DNA from: Bromus sterilis
Lineage: Eukaryota > Streptophyta > Magnoliopsida > Poales > Poaceae
Assembly: GCA_950022295.1 (NCBI GenBank)
Contig: OX465597.1
Span: 190,029,016-190,093,015 of the forward strand
DNA length: 64,000 nt
Direction of reading: 5' to 3'
Within the stretch, counting starts at the first letter, position 1; each line of letters opens with the position of its first letter. Both the position numbers and the translations under genes were made by a program. Under the pieces are notes generated by a model. The model had not been told where the DNA came from and did no database searches. It saw only the letters and a list, made by a program, of their open reading frames with translations. This document shows, one piece after another, positions 32,721 to 45,581 of this stretch.

Positions 32721-33699
32721 CATCCGGGCACCGTGGATCCCCGGATCATCTTAGTCTCCTGGAGGATCGCCGCCATGAAGACGCTAGAACCACCATCATT
32801 AGGCAGAAGGAAACTCGCTGGTGTTCCGACGCCCGGGTTCCTCCCATGGATGTTGTCCGGGAGAGGATCCTTGCCGGTGAAAGAGACTAAAACAATGTAT
32901 GTGTAGCCTTCACCCAAGATCTCTGCAGCGTCCAGTGGCCCAAGAAGTTCCAGATAGATGGACCACTTCCGTATGACGGAAAGACAGACACCGGCAAGTT
33001 CATCCATATGTACAACACTGCAATGCAGATCGCTGCGGGAGACGACAAAGCAAAGTCCAACTACTACCCCATGAAGCTCAAGGACAATGTTCACGGTGGA
33101 TGATGCATCTCCCGGCCAAAATCATCAGCACGTGGGCCGAACACTGTGAAAAGTTTGTCGTCGCGTTTACCGGAGGGGTCCAACCTCCGAAAACCATTAG
33201 TGACTTACGCTGAGTAGTGCAGAAGGACGGCGAACCCATCCGGAAGTTCGTCCAAAGATTCACCCAGATGCAGCATTGCATCCCCGACGCGCATGAGGCC
33301 GCAATCATCGCAATCTTTCATGCCAACGTCAAGAACCCGTGCATGCTGGAGAAGATGAGTACCCGGTCCATCAAAACTATCACCGCCCTCTTCGAGCTCG
33401 CCGACAAGGTCGCCCGCGTCGAAGAGGCGGTCCTGCCTATTAATCGAGATGCCGGAAGACGCCCTGCGGCTCAAGCTCCTTCCGGAAGGAACCATCCTTC
33501 CGGGGAGCCCGAGGCCCGTAAACGCGCACATCAACACGTGTTCACCACGGAGGGGAACAGGGCCGCTCTGCTACCACCCTCCATCGACACCATGGTTGCC
33601 GCTGTTGACACACCCCAACGCCATACTGCAAGATACACAAGACCAACAAGCATGACCTGTCTGAGTGTTGCTCCGTCATCAATCTCCAAGAAGACAAGT
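32721..33699 (+). pseudogene. gag: Family Y gag, part 1 (interrupted by Cereba element B)
   Basis: Recognisable gag segments include FQIDGPLPYDGKTD near 32950, a long open part from about 33220 (GEPIRKFVQRF, TITALFELADKVARVEE) and an HKTNKHDLSEC zinc-type motif near 33640. Multiple stops and frameshifts are present. It is preceded directly by integrase sequence, with no LTR between, which is not a normal element order. The reading frame resumes after the Cereba copy at 39795. Confidence 0.65.
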
Positions 33700-34615
33700 T
33701 GATGAGGACATCTCTACTAATGTTACACCCACATCTTCACCAACTACACATACTGGACCAGTTACTAGAGCACGTGCACGCCAACTAAATTATCAGGTAC
33801 TTTCGTTTCTTGCGAATCCTTCTAATGTTCATGAACATATGATGCTGCCTAAATTAGATACTTTTGTTTTGCTTATGAATGAAGGACCTAGCATGGACAA
33901 GAAGGACGGTCATTGGAGCGGGATCAAGCATGGAGAAGAAGGTGCGCGCGCGGGAAATAACAATGGAGCTTCCAGTGGGGATTTTCGCACTTTGAAGCCA
34001 CCAAAAGGCATGCATGAAGGCTTGGACGAAATACACGAGATGCCACTTCATTATTTTCGTCCAAGAGCAATTATAGGTGCTGCGTCACCTTAATATTGGG
34101 CTGGGCCCATGTAATTTCGAAATACCACATTATAGGCTGTTTTTAGAGTCCGTATGTGTGGGGAAACCGAGTTAGGGTTGTTTTCGGGCCCCACCTCCAA
34201 GGGGTCACGAAAATCCCCTCTGTTCCCCCATATATAAAGCCCTTAGGGCGTCGTTTAGACTTGGGTTTTAATTAGATTTAAGTTAGCCATAGCCGCAACT
34301 TCGAGCTCTTCGTTTGTGTCATCCGACCAGGCCAAGACCTCATTGGAACCCCAACTTTCGTAATCATTCATCTTATATTCGCAGTATCCAGATTGCAATT
34401 CTTAGTTCTTGCTTGTTCTTCGATTGCTTGCAGGAATTAGACCTTCGTGGTCAGGTTGATCGTGCATCCGCGAGATCAATAACCTCTCGGAGTTGGTTTA
34501 ACGATCGCTAAGGCGCAACGTCTTCGCACGTTCGTAGTCGGATCGTGAAAGTCGTCTCCACCATAATCGATCCCCACCATCTCATCGAAACATCGGGACA
34601 CCTTCGCCTCTATCA
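33700..34615 (+). repeat. 5' LTR of Cereba-like element B
   Basis: 916 bp, TGATGAGGACAT to CTCTATCA. Its first 300 or so bases encode the pol tail (TRARARQLNYQV motif), here without the final stop because TAA reads AAA after the LKPP motif. TATATAA is at 34231-34237. Confidence 0.93.
34231..34237 (+). promoter_or_regulatory. TATA box in the 5' LTR of element B
   Basis: TATATAA in the context CCCCCATATATAAAGCCC. Other copies read TATATACAG at this point. Confidence 0.6.
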
Positions 34616-34617
34616 AG

Positions 34618-34626
34618 TGGTATCAG
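34618..34626 (+). other. Primer-binding site of element B
   Basis: TGGTATCAG two bases after the LTR end; initiator tRNA-Met type. Confidence 0.88.
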
Positions 34627-35636
34627 ATTTCCAGGTTGCTCGGTGAGATTTACCAGTTTTCGTAGTCTAGATTGGTTCTGTTCTTCATACCTACAGTCCA
34701 CGAAAAAGCCAAAAAAAAATTAGGGTTAGATCATCACGTCCCAAGACAGTCCTAGCCTTTGAGTTTCGAGTTCTGATCACAGTTTGCCACGTCGCCGCCG
34801 CACAAGTAGTCATCCTACCACGTTCCGCTAATCCGAGTCCAGATACACCACCACGTTTCGCCAAGCAGAGTCCATATACACCACCACGTCTCACGAGTCC
34901 GAGTTGAGTTCCACCATCAGTACGGTTCCTGATCTCTCTGTAGCCAGATTAGTTTTCAGTTGTTAGAGTCGGATTTCATCAAACTTTTTCCGTACAAAGA
35001 AGGGGGGTGATTAGCAAAAAAAAAAATCGTACATAGTCTGGCACGCTTTCCAGAGCAGTTTTTAGGCCAAAATTTTCAGGGGTAAAAAAATTTCGTACCC
35101 ATACGTTCCTTAGGTCCAGAAACTCATTTTGAGACGTTCGCCACCATAGTGATTTTTTCGCACTTTTTCAGCCACCGCAGTCCCGCATCGCAAAAAAAAA
35201 GAGCAAAAAAAAAAAAGAGAGAGAAAATAAAAATTCAGAGTGTGCTTCTTAGTTGTTTACGTGCCGCGCCGTGCTTTCGTTGGTGTTTTAGGCTCGCGTC
35301 TCTAGTACGGTCTAGCCTAGGATCAGCACAGTACCGACGTTGAGTGTTTATTCAGCTTTGCATCTCTGTTTTGATTACTGTTGAGCTTTTGCTACCATAC
35401 TTGTCAGCCTTCCTACAGCTCCACATATATTCTACATCGTGCGTTTGACACCTCCTAGCCATCGCTCCACCATATCTCTGAGAGTTTTGACCCGTTGGTT
35501 GTACATCACCACCTGCTGCTAGGTAAGAATCGGTAAGAACGAAAGAAAAGCTTGACGGATTTGTGCTTTCCACCATCCCACATCCCATTAGTAGAAGTAG
35601 GATCATATTCCTGTGTGTTTTCTATTTCTGCTAACC
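34627..35636 (+). other. Leader of element B
   Basis: About 1.0 kb with A-rich tracts (35018-35030 and 35190-35235), the block shared with the Quinta-like leader (about 35280-35520), and AGGTAAGAATCGGTAAGAAC just upstream of gag. No gene is supported. Confidence 0.65.
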
Positions 35637-38600
35637 ATGCCAGGATCACATGATGAAGTGGCGCGGGATGCAGCCGATTGGGAGAACATGACAAACAAGG
35701 AGCTACATGATAAATTTGCACAAATGATGTCTGAACAGGTGAATGACATCAAGACCAGATTTACAGAGGCAATTGATGGCGTGGAAAAGATGATCGACGC
35801 CAAGCTCGACGCCAAGTTTACTGAGTTGATCGCACTCCTACCTACACAGCCTGCTGCCGCTCCAGCACAGCCACAGCCACCGCCACTACCACGTGCACGA
35901 CGGATTCTGTTTCCGAGAGGACAAGCTGCTGGTATTGGTGCTCCTCCTGCTGCTGCAGTACCTGCTGCTGCTGCTTCTGACGTCGGCCAGGACGACAACT
36001 ACGAGGGTGATTACGAGGAGGAGGTGGAACAGGAAGCGGCCTATGAACAGCCAGCTGGACGTCCACGTCCCAACATTCGCCACGGTCGACACCAACCACC
36101 CCCTCAGGTACGCGATGATGAACATGTGCCTAAACTGAAATTGAATCTTAAGCCGTTTGAGGGTAGATATATTCCTGATGCTTATCTTACTTGGGAGTTA
36201 GAAACTGAACAACGCTTTACATGTTTACAATATCCTGAGAATAGACGTGTTACTGCTGCTGTTTGTGAATTCACGGGATTTGCATCTATTTGGTGGTCTG
36301 AACATTGTAGATTGCATGCTAATAATATTCCAACTACTTGGGCTGCTTTAAAAGATGCTATGCGTACTCGCTGGGTTCCTCCTTATTATCAACGTGAATT
36401 GTTACAAAAATTACAGCGTTTGAGACAAGGAATTTTTTTTGTAGAGGAATATTATCAAGAATTACAAACTGGATTGATTAGATGTGGCCTAGTAGAGGAT
36501 AATGAAGCTATGTTTGCACGTTTTATGGGTGGTTTAAACAGGGAGATACAAACTATTCTAGAATACAAGGACTTTGCTACTATCACTCGTTTGTTTCATC
36601 TTGCTTGTAAAGCTGAACGTGAAGTGCAGGATCGACAGGCCGCTACGAGACCTAACTTTTCTGCAGGACGAAATACATCATGGACATCGCGTGGAGCTTC
36701 TACATCCACACGTCCTGCTGCACCACCATCTACTTCAGCCGCTCATTCTTACAGGGAGCCACCAAAACAGCCAGCGCCACCATTCAAGGGTGCACAAAGT
36801 GGTCCAGCGGCGAGTTCTTCTTCATCCATGGCTTCCACAGGGCAAACACGAGATCGTGATATTAAATGTCGCAGGTGCCAAGGTGGAGGTCACTTCGCAA
36901 AAGACTGTCCCTCCAAGCGTGTGATGACTATTACAGCGGATGGTGGGTATGAGTCAGCGAGTGACTATGATGAGGAGACTTTAGTTCTCATTTCTCATGA
37001 GGAACAGGGTGCCCATGATGATGCTCATGATATAGAGTATATGGCTCCTGATGATGCAGATAAATATGCTAGTTTGGTTGCTCAACGTGTGTTAAGTGTG
37101 CAGGTAACGAAGGCCGAGCAAAACCAGAGGCATAATTTGTTCCACACAAAGGGAGTGGTGAAAGAACGTTCGGTTCGCATCATCATTGACGGAGGGAGTT
37201 GCAACAACTTGGCTAGCATGGAGTTGGTGGAGAAGCTATCTCTCACCACAAGACCACACCCCCATCCGTACTATATTCAGTGGTTTAACAATAGTGGTAA
37301 GATTAAGGTAACGCGTTCTGTTCGTGTGCACTTTAGCATTGCTGCATATGCTGATTATGTTGATTGTGATGTGGTACCCATGCAAGCATGCTCTCTTTTA
37401 CTTGGTAGACCATGGCAATTTGATAGGAATGTTGTACAACATGGTAGGAGAAATCAGTTTACTCTGGTTCATCAGGATAAAAATATTGCGTTACTTCCTA
37501 TGTCTCCTGAACAAATTGTGAAAGATGATCTTGCTAGAGCTAGTAAAGCTAAACAGGAGAAAAATAAGAGTGAAAATGAGATAGCAGCTAAAGAATTTGA
37601 GCAACAACATAAGACTAATAGCAAATCTTCTTCTGCTGTTTCTAATGAAATTAAATTGACTAGTCCAACTTTGCTTGCTACTAAGGTTAATATTTCAGAT
37701 TTGGATGTTAGTCAATATGTGTGCTATGCTTTTGTGTGCAAAGAAACTTTGTTTTCATTTGAGAAATTGCCTCCTTCTTTGCCTCCTGTTGTCACTGACC
37801 TTTTGCAGGAATTTATTGACGTCTTTCCACAAGACGTACCACCGGGATTACCACCTATTCGAGGGATTGAGCATCAGATGGACTTAATTCCCGGTGCTTC
37901 GCTGCCCAACCGTGCGCCATACCGTACCAATCCGGAGTAGACGAAGGAGATTCAGCGTCAAGTACAAGAGCTACTCGACAAAGGTTACATACGTGAATCC
38001 CTTAGTCCTTGTGATGTTCCTGTTATATTAGTGCCAAAAAAGGATGGAACAGAGCGTATGTGTGTTGATTGTCGAGCCATTCATAATATTACTATTCGTT
38101 ATCGTCATCCTATTCCTCGGTTAGATGATATGCTTGATGAATTAAGTGGCTCTACCATGTTTTCCAAAGTTGATTTGCGTAGTGGATACCATCAAATTCG
38201 CATGAAATTAGGAGATGAATGGAAAACGGCTTTTAAAACTAAGTTTGGATTATATGAGTGGTTAGTCATGCCTTTTGGGTTAACTAATGCACCTAGCACT
38301 TTCATGAGATTAATGAACGAGGTTTTACGTGCTTTCATTGGACGATTTGTGGTAGTCTATTTTGATGATATACTGATTTATAGCAAATCTTTGGAGGAAC
38401 ATTTGGATCATTTACGTGCTGTCTTTATTGCTCTACGTAATGCACGTTTGTTTGGTAACCTTGGGAAGTGCACCTTTTGCACCGACCGAGTATCGTTTCT
38501 TGGCTATGTTGTTACTCCGCAGGGAATTGAAGTTGATAAAGCCAAGATCGAGGCGATTGAGAGTTGGCCGCAGCCCAAAACGGTCACACAAGTGAGGAGT

Positions 38601-39185
38601 TTTCTTGGCCTTGCTGGATTCTATAGGCGTTTTGTGAGAGATTTCAGCACCATTGCTGCACCTCTCAATGAGCTTACACGCAAGGATGTGCCTTTTACTT
38701 GGGGTACCGCACAGGAAGAAGCCTTCACGATATTGAAAGATAAGTTAACACATGCTCCTTTGCTCCAACTTCCTGATTTTAATAAGACTTTTGAGCTTGA
38801 ATGCGATGCTAGTGGTATTGGTTTGGGAGGTGTGTTATTACAAGATGCTAAACCTGTTGCTTACTTTTCTGAAAAATTGAGTGGGCCTAGTCTGAACTAT
38901 TCTACTTATGATAAGGAATTATATGCTCTTGTTCGGACATTAGAAACTTGGCAACATTATTTATGGCCCAAAGAATTTGTTATACATTCTGATCATGAAT
39001 CTTTGAAACACATAAGAAGTCAAGCAAAACTTAATCGTAGACATGCTAAGTGGGTTGAATTTATTGAGACTTTCCCTTATGTCATTAAACACAAGAAGGG
39101 GAAAGATAATATTATTGCTGATGCTTTGTCTCGCCGTTATACTATGCTTTCCAGTGGGGATTTTCGCACTTTGAAGCCACCATAA
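35637..39185 (+). pseudogene. gag-pol: Gag-protease-RT-RNase H of element B, integrase deleted, one nonsense codon
   Basis: The ATG at 35637 opens one frame through gag, the CCHC knuckle (residue about 410) and protease DGGS (about 515). At 37938-37940 a GAG codon has become TAG just before RT. The same frame then continues through RT (YFDDIL near 38360) and RNase H (ECDASG near 38797). At about 39150 the sequence jumps from the end of RNase H (SRRYTML) into the LTR-encoded tail, keeping frame and ending LKPP at 39185. A KDGTER reading near 38045 replaces the usual KDGTWR. It lacks integrase, so it could not insert on its own even without the stop. Confidence 0.92.
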
Positions 39186-39794
39186 GGCATGCATGAAGGC
39201 TTGGACGAAATACACGAGATGTCACTTCATTATTTTCGTCCAAGAGCAATTATAGGTGCTGTGTCACCTTAATATTGGGCTGGGCCCATGTAATTTCGAA
39301 ATACCACATTATAGGCTGTTTTTAGAGTCCGTATGTGTGGGGAAACCGAGTTAGGGTTGTTTTCGGGCCCCACCTCCAAGGGGTCACGAAAATCCCCTCT
39401 GTTCCCCCATATATACAGCCCTTAGGACGTCGTTTAGACTTGGGTTTTAATTATATTTAAGTTAGCCATAGCCGCAACTTCGAGCTCTTCGTTTGTGTCA
39501 TCCGACCAGGCCAAGACCTCATTGGAACCCTAACTTTCGTAATCATTCATCTTATATTCGCAATATCCAGATTGCAATTCTTAGTTCTTGCTTGTTCTTC
39601 GATTGCTTGCAGGAATTCCACCTTCGTGGTCAGGTTGATCGTGCATCCGCGGGATCAATAACCTCTCGGAGTTGGTTTAACGATCGCTAAGGCGCAACGT
39701 CTTCGCACGTTCGTAGTCGGATCGTGAAAGTCGTCTCCACCATAATCGATCCCCACCATCTCATCGAAACATCGGGACACCTTCGCCTCTATCA
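39150..39794 (+). repeat. Truncated 3' LTR of element B
   Basis: About 645 bp matching 33970-34615. The deletion junction lies in a short shared CTTTC/CTTCC stretch, which suggests microhomology-mediated loss. Confidence 0.9.
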
Positions 39795-39799
39795 CAAGT

Positions 39800-41212
39800 C
39801 GGCCTTCTATTCCAAGAAGGACTCCGAAAGGAAGGCTTAGGGGGCGGAGTTTCGCAACGCGGGGGCCGAGGCGGCTACCAGAACAAGGGCAAGCCAAGGA
39901 CGCCGCATCACGGCGATGACGTTTCCGGAGAGGTGGAATCCGAAGGCGACACGGTGAAGGTGGAGAGCCACGAGGAGACCACCGGTTATCTCTTTTTGTC
40001 GCACGGGAGGAAGGTCTTCGTCCGTGGCCGCAAGCTGGACCGCGGGGACTTCCTCCCGTTCCGTTACCAAGAAGAGGACGTCTTGACACTGAAGTGATTC
40101 AGGATGACTTGCGACTACTACCTAAAGAACAGAGAGCTACCAAGCAACCGGAAGGACGCCAAGTGGGTCGCTCGTCAATCATCGATGTACCTCCTACTCG
40201 ATGAGACCCTTTACCGCAGGCGTCCCAACGGTGTGAAGCGACTGTGCATCCCCACACACGAAGGCAAGAAGTTGCTCCCGTCCGAACCACGAAGGAACAT
40301 GCGGCGCCCACATTGGTTCCCGGGCTCTGGTCGGCAAAGCTTTCCGGCAAGGGTTCTATTGGCCTACCTCCTTGAACGACGCCATGGAGCTTGTCAACAC
40401 CCGCGACGCCTACCAATTCCACGCCAAGGTTGTTCATCAACCAGCACAAGATCTCCAAACCATCCCTCTTTGATGGCCCTTTGCGGTCTGGGGATTGGAC
40501 ATCTTGGGCCAATTCCCCCATGCTACCGGAGGTTATGAGTTCCTCTACGTCGCCATCGACAAATTCACCAAGTGCCCAGAAGTGGAGCCATTCCGCAAGA
40601 CCACGGCGCAATCCGCCATCAAGTTTATCAGAAGCCTGGTGTGTTGTTTCGGAGTTCCTAACCGGATCATCATGGACAACGACACCCAGTTCACAAGTCA
40701 GGCCTTCCTCGAGTACTGCGAGTAAATGGGCACCGCGGTGTGTTTCGGTTCAGTGGCTCATCCGACAGCAACGGCCAGGCAGAGAGTGCCAATTCAGAAG
40801 TAATCCGAGATCTCCGGACCCGTACCTTCCAAAGGCTCGAAAAGTGTGGAAACGGTGGGTGGATGAACTCCCAGCTTTTCTATGGTCAATGAGGACCACA
40901 CACAATCGAGCCACAAATGAGACGCGCTTCGCTCTCATTTACGGAGCGGAGGCGGTGCTCCCCACACAACTAAGATACGGATATCCTCGAGTCTGCGCCT
41001 TCGATGAAGCCGAACACCGGGAACTCCGACAAGGATATGTCATCATTGCCGAGGAATTACATACTCTAGCTACTGCACGCACCGGGCGGTAGCAGAAAAT
41101 ACTACGCCGCTATCACAGCTGCCACGTCCGCTCCCGTGAACTTGAGGAAGATGACCTTGTCCTCCGTCGGCTACAGTCCAGGAGGGGTCTAAACAAGCTG
41201 TCCGCGGCCCAG
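39800..41212 (+). pseudogene. Family Y gag end, B3-like fragment and integrase, part 2
   Basis: After the Cereba insertion, family Y gag continues (RGGRGGYQNKGKPRTP in one frame, near 39870). At about 39950 it passes into a B3-like stretch with KVFVRGRKLDRGDF and FRYQEEDVLTLK, ending near 40097. Integrase starts immediately (YLKNRELPSN), with the LYRRRPNG zinc-region lead, GLDILG, MDNDTQF and finally LQSRRGLNKLS at about 41205. Protease, RT and RNase H are missing between gag and integrase. Frameshifts and stops occur throughout. The right end meets the truncated LTR X copy C. Confidence 0.68.
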
Positions 41213-44200
41213 CCGACCTGCCAGGCTCGCGGCCCACCAGCGCCAAGCCAGCCTCCCACCGCTGTTGTTGGGCCGAGCCCATGGGTGAGGCCCAGTGCCT
41301 TTTTTTCTTCTTTGCCTGTTGTTTTTCCTTTTTCCAGATTTTTGCTAAGTCTGTGAATTGTGTGCTGTAATCAGTTTTGCGACGTAATTTGCGAAAGAAC
41401 CGTAGCTCGGATCGCGTTGCGCCCAAAATATGAATTGCTCAGTTTTACGTGCTCTTTCATTCGTATGTAGAAAGTTTTTCCGTTTGAGGCCGTCTAGATA
41501 ATTTATTTCTGCGTCGAAGTGGGTACCAGATCGTTAGCTGTGCTATTGTTGTTGAACTGTTATTTTATTGCAACTTCGGGCGACGGTTGCGTCGCAACCG
41601 TTCGTCGGAATTGATTGTTTCTTTTTGCATCCTGTTAAGCGTTGTTTATACTTCAGTTCCATGCATTCACATGCCATATTTTCTTGCTGCATGTTGATTG
41701 TATCTTCAACCAAAGTAGCTACCCTGCTGTTAGTGTGCTTCTGTTTATATTTTGTTGCAACTTCGGTCGACGAGTGTGTCGCGACCGTTTAGCGGAATTG
41801 AGTGATTCTTGTTGCATATAGTTAACCATCATGTCTAGTTCATGCCCATATATTGCTACGTCATGTTGCTACACTTTTGCATATAGTTTTGCTCCTGTTT
41901 GTACAACATAAAAATAACAGTTTCTGCCATGTTTCTCTGATTTTCACTAAGTCCTAGACCAGTAAATGTTTTATTGCTTTTTGCATGGGCTATAACTAGT
42001 TGTTCATGATGCATTTTTGCATGATTCTTTTTCTATGCCTTCCCTGCCATGCCTACTTTAGTTTCATTTCATTTGTGATCATGTTTGCATTCATTATCCT
42101 GTTTAGCAATGCTCTAAAGTGTGCTTCGTGATGTTGGCAGATTGTGTTCCAAACTTGTTTTGCTTGTATCTTTTTAACCGTAACTCCGTTTGGGGTGTTC
42201 TTTATATGTAAATTGATTAGTTTTTCATGTACTTTGTGTTTATGCTATTGTTTGCTGCTGGTAACCAACCTAAAATATGGTTTAGGGCAGAACAGTACCA
42301 AATCTTTTAATTGTCGTGGAGCACTTAGTGTTATGCCATATTTAGGATTGTGCCTCACTTAAACTGACTAGCATAGATAGTTTATTTTATGCTTCACCTC
42401 TTTTCATGTTTGTGTGCTATGCTATGCTTGAGTGAGATGCCATGTTAACAACCTTTGTTGATCACCTGTAGCTGAATAACTTGAACAGTCGTAAACGTGC
42501 GGTATCGTCGTGTGTGACGAGTACTCCACTTAACCTGTTAGTAACCGCTCTCGACGGTAGGTGCGATGTCTCGTGTTGCCTTCTTGTTGATGCTTGCTCG
42601 TGTTTGCCTCGTAGTAATAGATTCTTGCTCGTTGATTGCTTTCCAGTGTTTACCGTCTTGTGTGCTTCCGTGGGTACCTCTCGGAGACGATGCGAGCTTG
42701 CGATCAACTACACCTTCGGAACCCGACTTATCAACAGGCAAGGACTATACATTACTTATGATCCATTCTATTTCAACCAGCGGTTTTCATACTAGTCTAG
42801 GTTAGGTTCGATGTTTGATCCTACCACATGTTTACAGCCTCTTTCAAACCGATATTGCCATGTCCCCTCCCAGAAAACCTTGTACTGCTATGTTACTATT
42901 GCTCATTGCTCAGCCCCTGCTTAGTATGCATGCTTAGGATGCTACGATGTTACTCTGTTACTCCTTGGTTTGGGATATCACATTATTATATTGTTATTGA
43001 TGATATATTTATTATAAATGTTGACTATATTCGACGAAGGATAGAAGGTCTAGACTATCTCGCCCCGACGATTTGTTCCATTCGTGATAGAGGCGAAGGT
43101 GTCCCGATGTTTCGATGAGATGATGGAGATCGATTTTGGTGGAGTAGACTTTCACGACCCGACTACGAACGTGCGAAGACGTTGCGCCTTAGCAATCGCT
43201 AAACCAACTCCGAGAGGTTATTGATCCCGCGGATGCACGATCAACCTGACCACGAAGGTCAATTCCTGCAAGCAATCGAAGAACAAGCAAGAACTAAGAA
43301 TTGCAATCTGGATATTGCGAATATAAGATGAAAGATTAACAGAAGTTGGGGTTCCAATATGGTCTTGGCCTGGTCGGACGACACAAACGAAGAACTCGAA
43401 GTTGCGGCTATGGCTAACTTAAATCTAATTAAAACCCAAGTCTAAACGACGCCCTAAGGGCTGTATATATGGGGGAACAGAGGGGATTTTCGTGACCCCT
43501 TGGAGGTGGGGCCCGAAAACAACCCTAACTCGGTTTCCCCACACATACGGACTCTAAAAACAGCCTATAATGTGGTATTTCGAAATTACATGGGCCCGGC
43601 CCAATATTAAGGTGACGCAGCACCTATAATTGCTCTTGGACGAAAATAATGAAGTGGCATCTCGTGTATTTCGTCCAAGCCTTCATGCATGCCTTATGGT
43701 GGCTTCAAAGTGCGAAAATCCCCACTGGAAGCTCCATTGTTATTTCCCGCGCGCGCACCTTCTTCTCCATGCTTGATCCCGCTCTAATGACCGTCCTTCT
43801 TGTCCATGCTAGGTCCTTCATTCATAAGCAAAACAAAAGTATCTAATTTAGGCAGCATCATATGTTCATGAACATTAGAAGGATTCGCAAGAAACGAAAG
43901 TACCTGATAATTTAGTTGACGTGCACGTGCTCTAGTAACTGGTCCAGTATGTGTAGTTGGTGGAGATGTGGGTGTAACATTAGTAGAGATGTCCTCATCA
44001 ATTCGAGTCACCTAGGATCCGAGTTCCGGGTATTGGTTTTAAGACTGAGCATGCCTAACCGCGCGTGGGATTTTATGGGGTCCCCTTTTCTTACCTACCT
44101 AGCTTCAAACATTTCTAGTGGTGGCCCAAGTTGATTTACCATTTGAAAACGTGTGTGTGCTTGGTTGGGCCCCCAGCTGTTTTAAAACAACTTGGGCCAG

Positions 44201-45306
44201 TGGAGACATAGTTTCTCTGTTGGTCCACCCGATCAGCTAGGACCCGGTTTCCCATGTGTGATTAACCGGCTATCCGACCTGCGTCATACGGAAGTGTCCG
44301 ATCCGAGAGCGTGGCCGGCTTTTGGATTGGGTGTCGACTCCCCGGGGGCCACCCGGATTTGTTTGTTGTTAGCTAGAGGGACTTGTCGTTTCGGATCCCT
44401 CGGAACTAAATCATAAAATGGTTGCCTATGATGGGTAGCAACTGAGAGAGATGGGCGTGCGTGCGGAGCCTTGTAATGGGCAGTTGGTACACCCCTGCAG
44501 GGTTAAATCTTTTCGAGAAGCCGTGTCCACGGTTATGGACGACTTGAGACCTACTCCTTGTTCATAGACAACAACTGAGATAATCTTAATATAACTTGAT
44601 CAACGTGTGTGTGTGCCTTCACTGCTTCTTCTTCGTCGGGATGCGAAGAGGAGGACAAGGATAAGATAGGTGTTATGTTTGCGTAAGTAGTTGATAGCAA
44701 GACTTGTTGGAGGCGATTCCTCATCGAATGCTTGGCTTTTTTTCTTACTCTCTAGATCGTTAGCCACTTCATAAATGCTAGTGCGGCAGCAACCTCACCA
44801 CTTACCCCATCCTTACCGTAAACTACTAGTTTTCCTAGAATGACGAGTGATGAAGTCCTTGCTGGGTCAGATGACCACTACAGTTGGATGCTGAGTACCT
44901 CTGTACTCATGATACTACCCCCAAACTCTTTTCAGGGTTCTTGATCGACAACAGGTATGGTGATCGACGTTTCACGTGGAGACTCGACGACGACTAGTTA
45001 GGTGGATCCCGGCGGAGGGCCTAGATCCGTGTGGTTATGGGAATCGATGTTTTTCTCTTTTCCACTAGGCATTTGCTTGTAGTCTGTATCCAGACTTGTA
45101 TCTTCCGCTGTTGTATTGTATTAGAGGAAGTTGTATGCCGATTGTATGAGATGTTGTATCCTTGTATCTGTAATGTTGTGATATCGTGTCGGAAATCCGG
45201 GGCATATGACCTTGTCATATGTCGCGGTGGGACCGATATGTGCTTCGTCCCCGGATCTGGGTGGAAACACCTAGATCTGGAACAGTACCGCATATCGGGC
45301 CTTACA
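41213..45306 (+). repeat. Long LTR of family X, copy C (5' truncated, split by a solo LTR)
   Basis: Its left end lacks about 1.1 kb relative to copy A and joins family Y integrase at a GCGGCCCAG stretch. It matches copy A (reverse) from there on, is split at 43084/44001 by a Cereba solo LTR, and ends CGGGCCTTACA at 45306 against family Y pol. About 3.2 kb remain. No gene is supported within it. Confidence 0.8.
43085..44000 (-). repeat. Cereba-like solo LTR with ATTCG target duplication
   Basis: 916 bp, complete ends, flanked by ATTCG at 43080-43084 and 44001-44005. No primer-binding site or internal sequence adjoins it, so it is the product of LTR-LTR recombination within one inserted element. 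It sits inside LTR X copy C. Confidence 0.96.
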
Positions 45307-45581
45307 GATCTCCTCGAGGTCGTGCTTTCGAAGAAGCGAACAACTGCAACTCAGACAAGGAGATATCGTCGTTGCCGAGGAAGTACGTACTCGGGCTGCT
45401 ACACGCGCCACGCGGTACCTGCAAGGAGTATGACGCTATCACTGCCGCCACGTCCACTCCTGAGAACGTGAGGAAGGCGACCTTGTCCTCTCTGTCTGTC
45501 AGACCAAGGGGCGGCACATTGACTACTTCTTGGAATGTTTTGCATTTGGTGGAACCGGCCTGTCCCCTCCGCATCTCTTAA
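45307..45581 (+). pseudogene. Family Y pol C-terminal fragment
   Basis: It enters mid-integrase tail (SPRGRAFEEAN) and continues through KEISSLPRKYVLGLL-type out-of-frame sequence to TTSWNVLHL, a SWN-HL motif near the end of gypsy integrases, at about 45520. It is immediately downstream of LTR X copy C. Decayed, no start. Confidence 0.55.

Larger units (their letters stand above)
33700..39794 (+). mobile_element. Cereba-like element B, internally deleted, with CAAGT target duplication
   Basis: 5' LTR 33700-34615, primer-binding site, leader, gag-protease-RT-RNase H, then a direct join at about 39150 into the 3' LTR, which ends at 39794. Perfect CAAGT duplications at 33695-33699 and 39795-39799 show a single clean insertion into family Y gag. 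The integrase and the first 270 or so bases of the 3' LTR are gone. The retained 3' LTR differs from the 5' LTR at roughly a dozen positions by eye. Confidence 0.93.
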
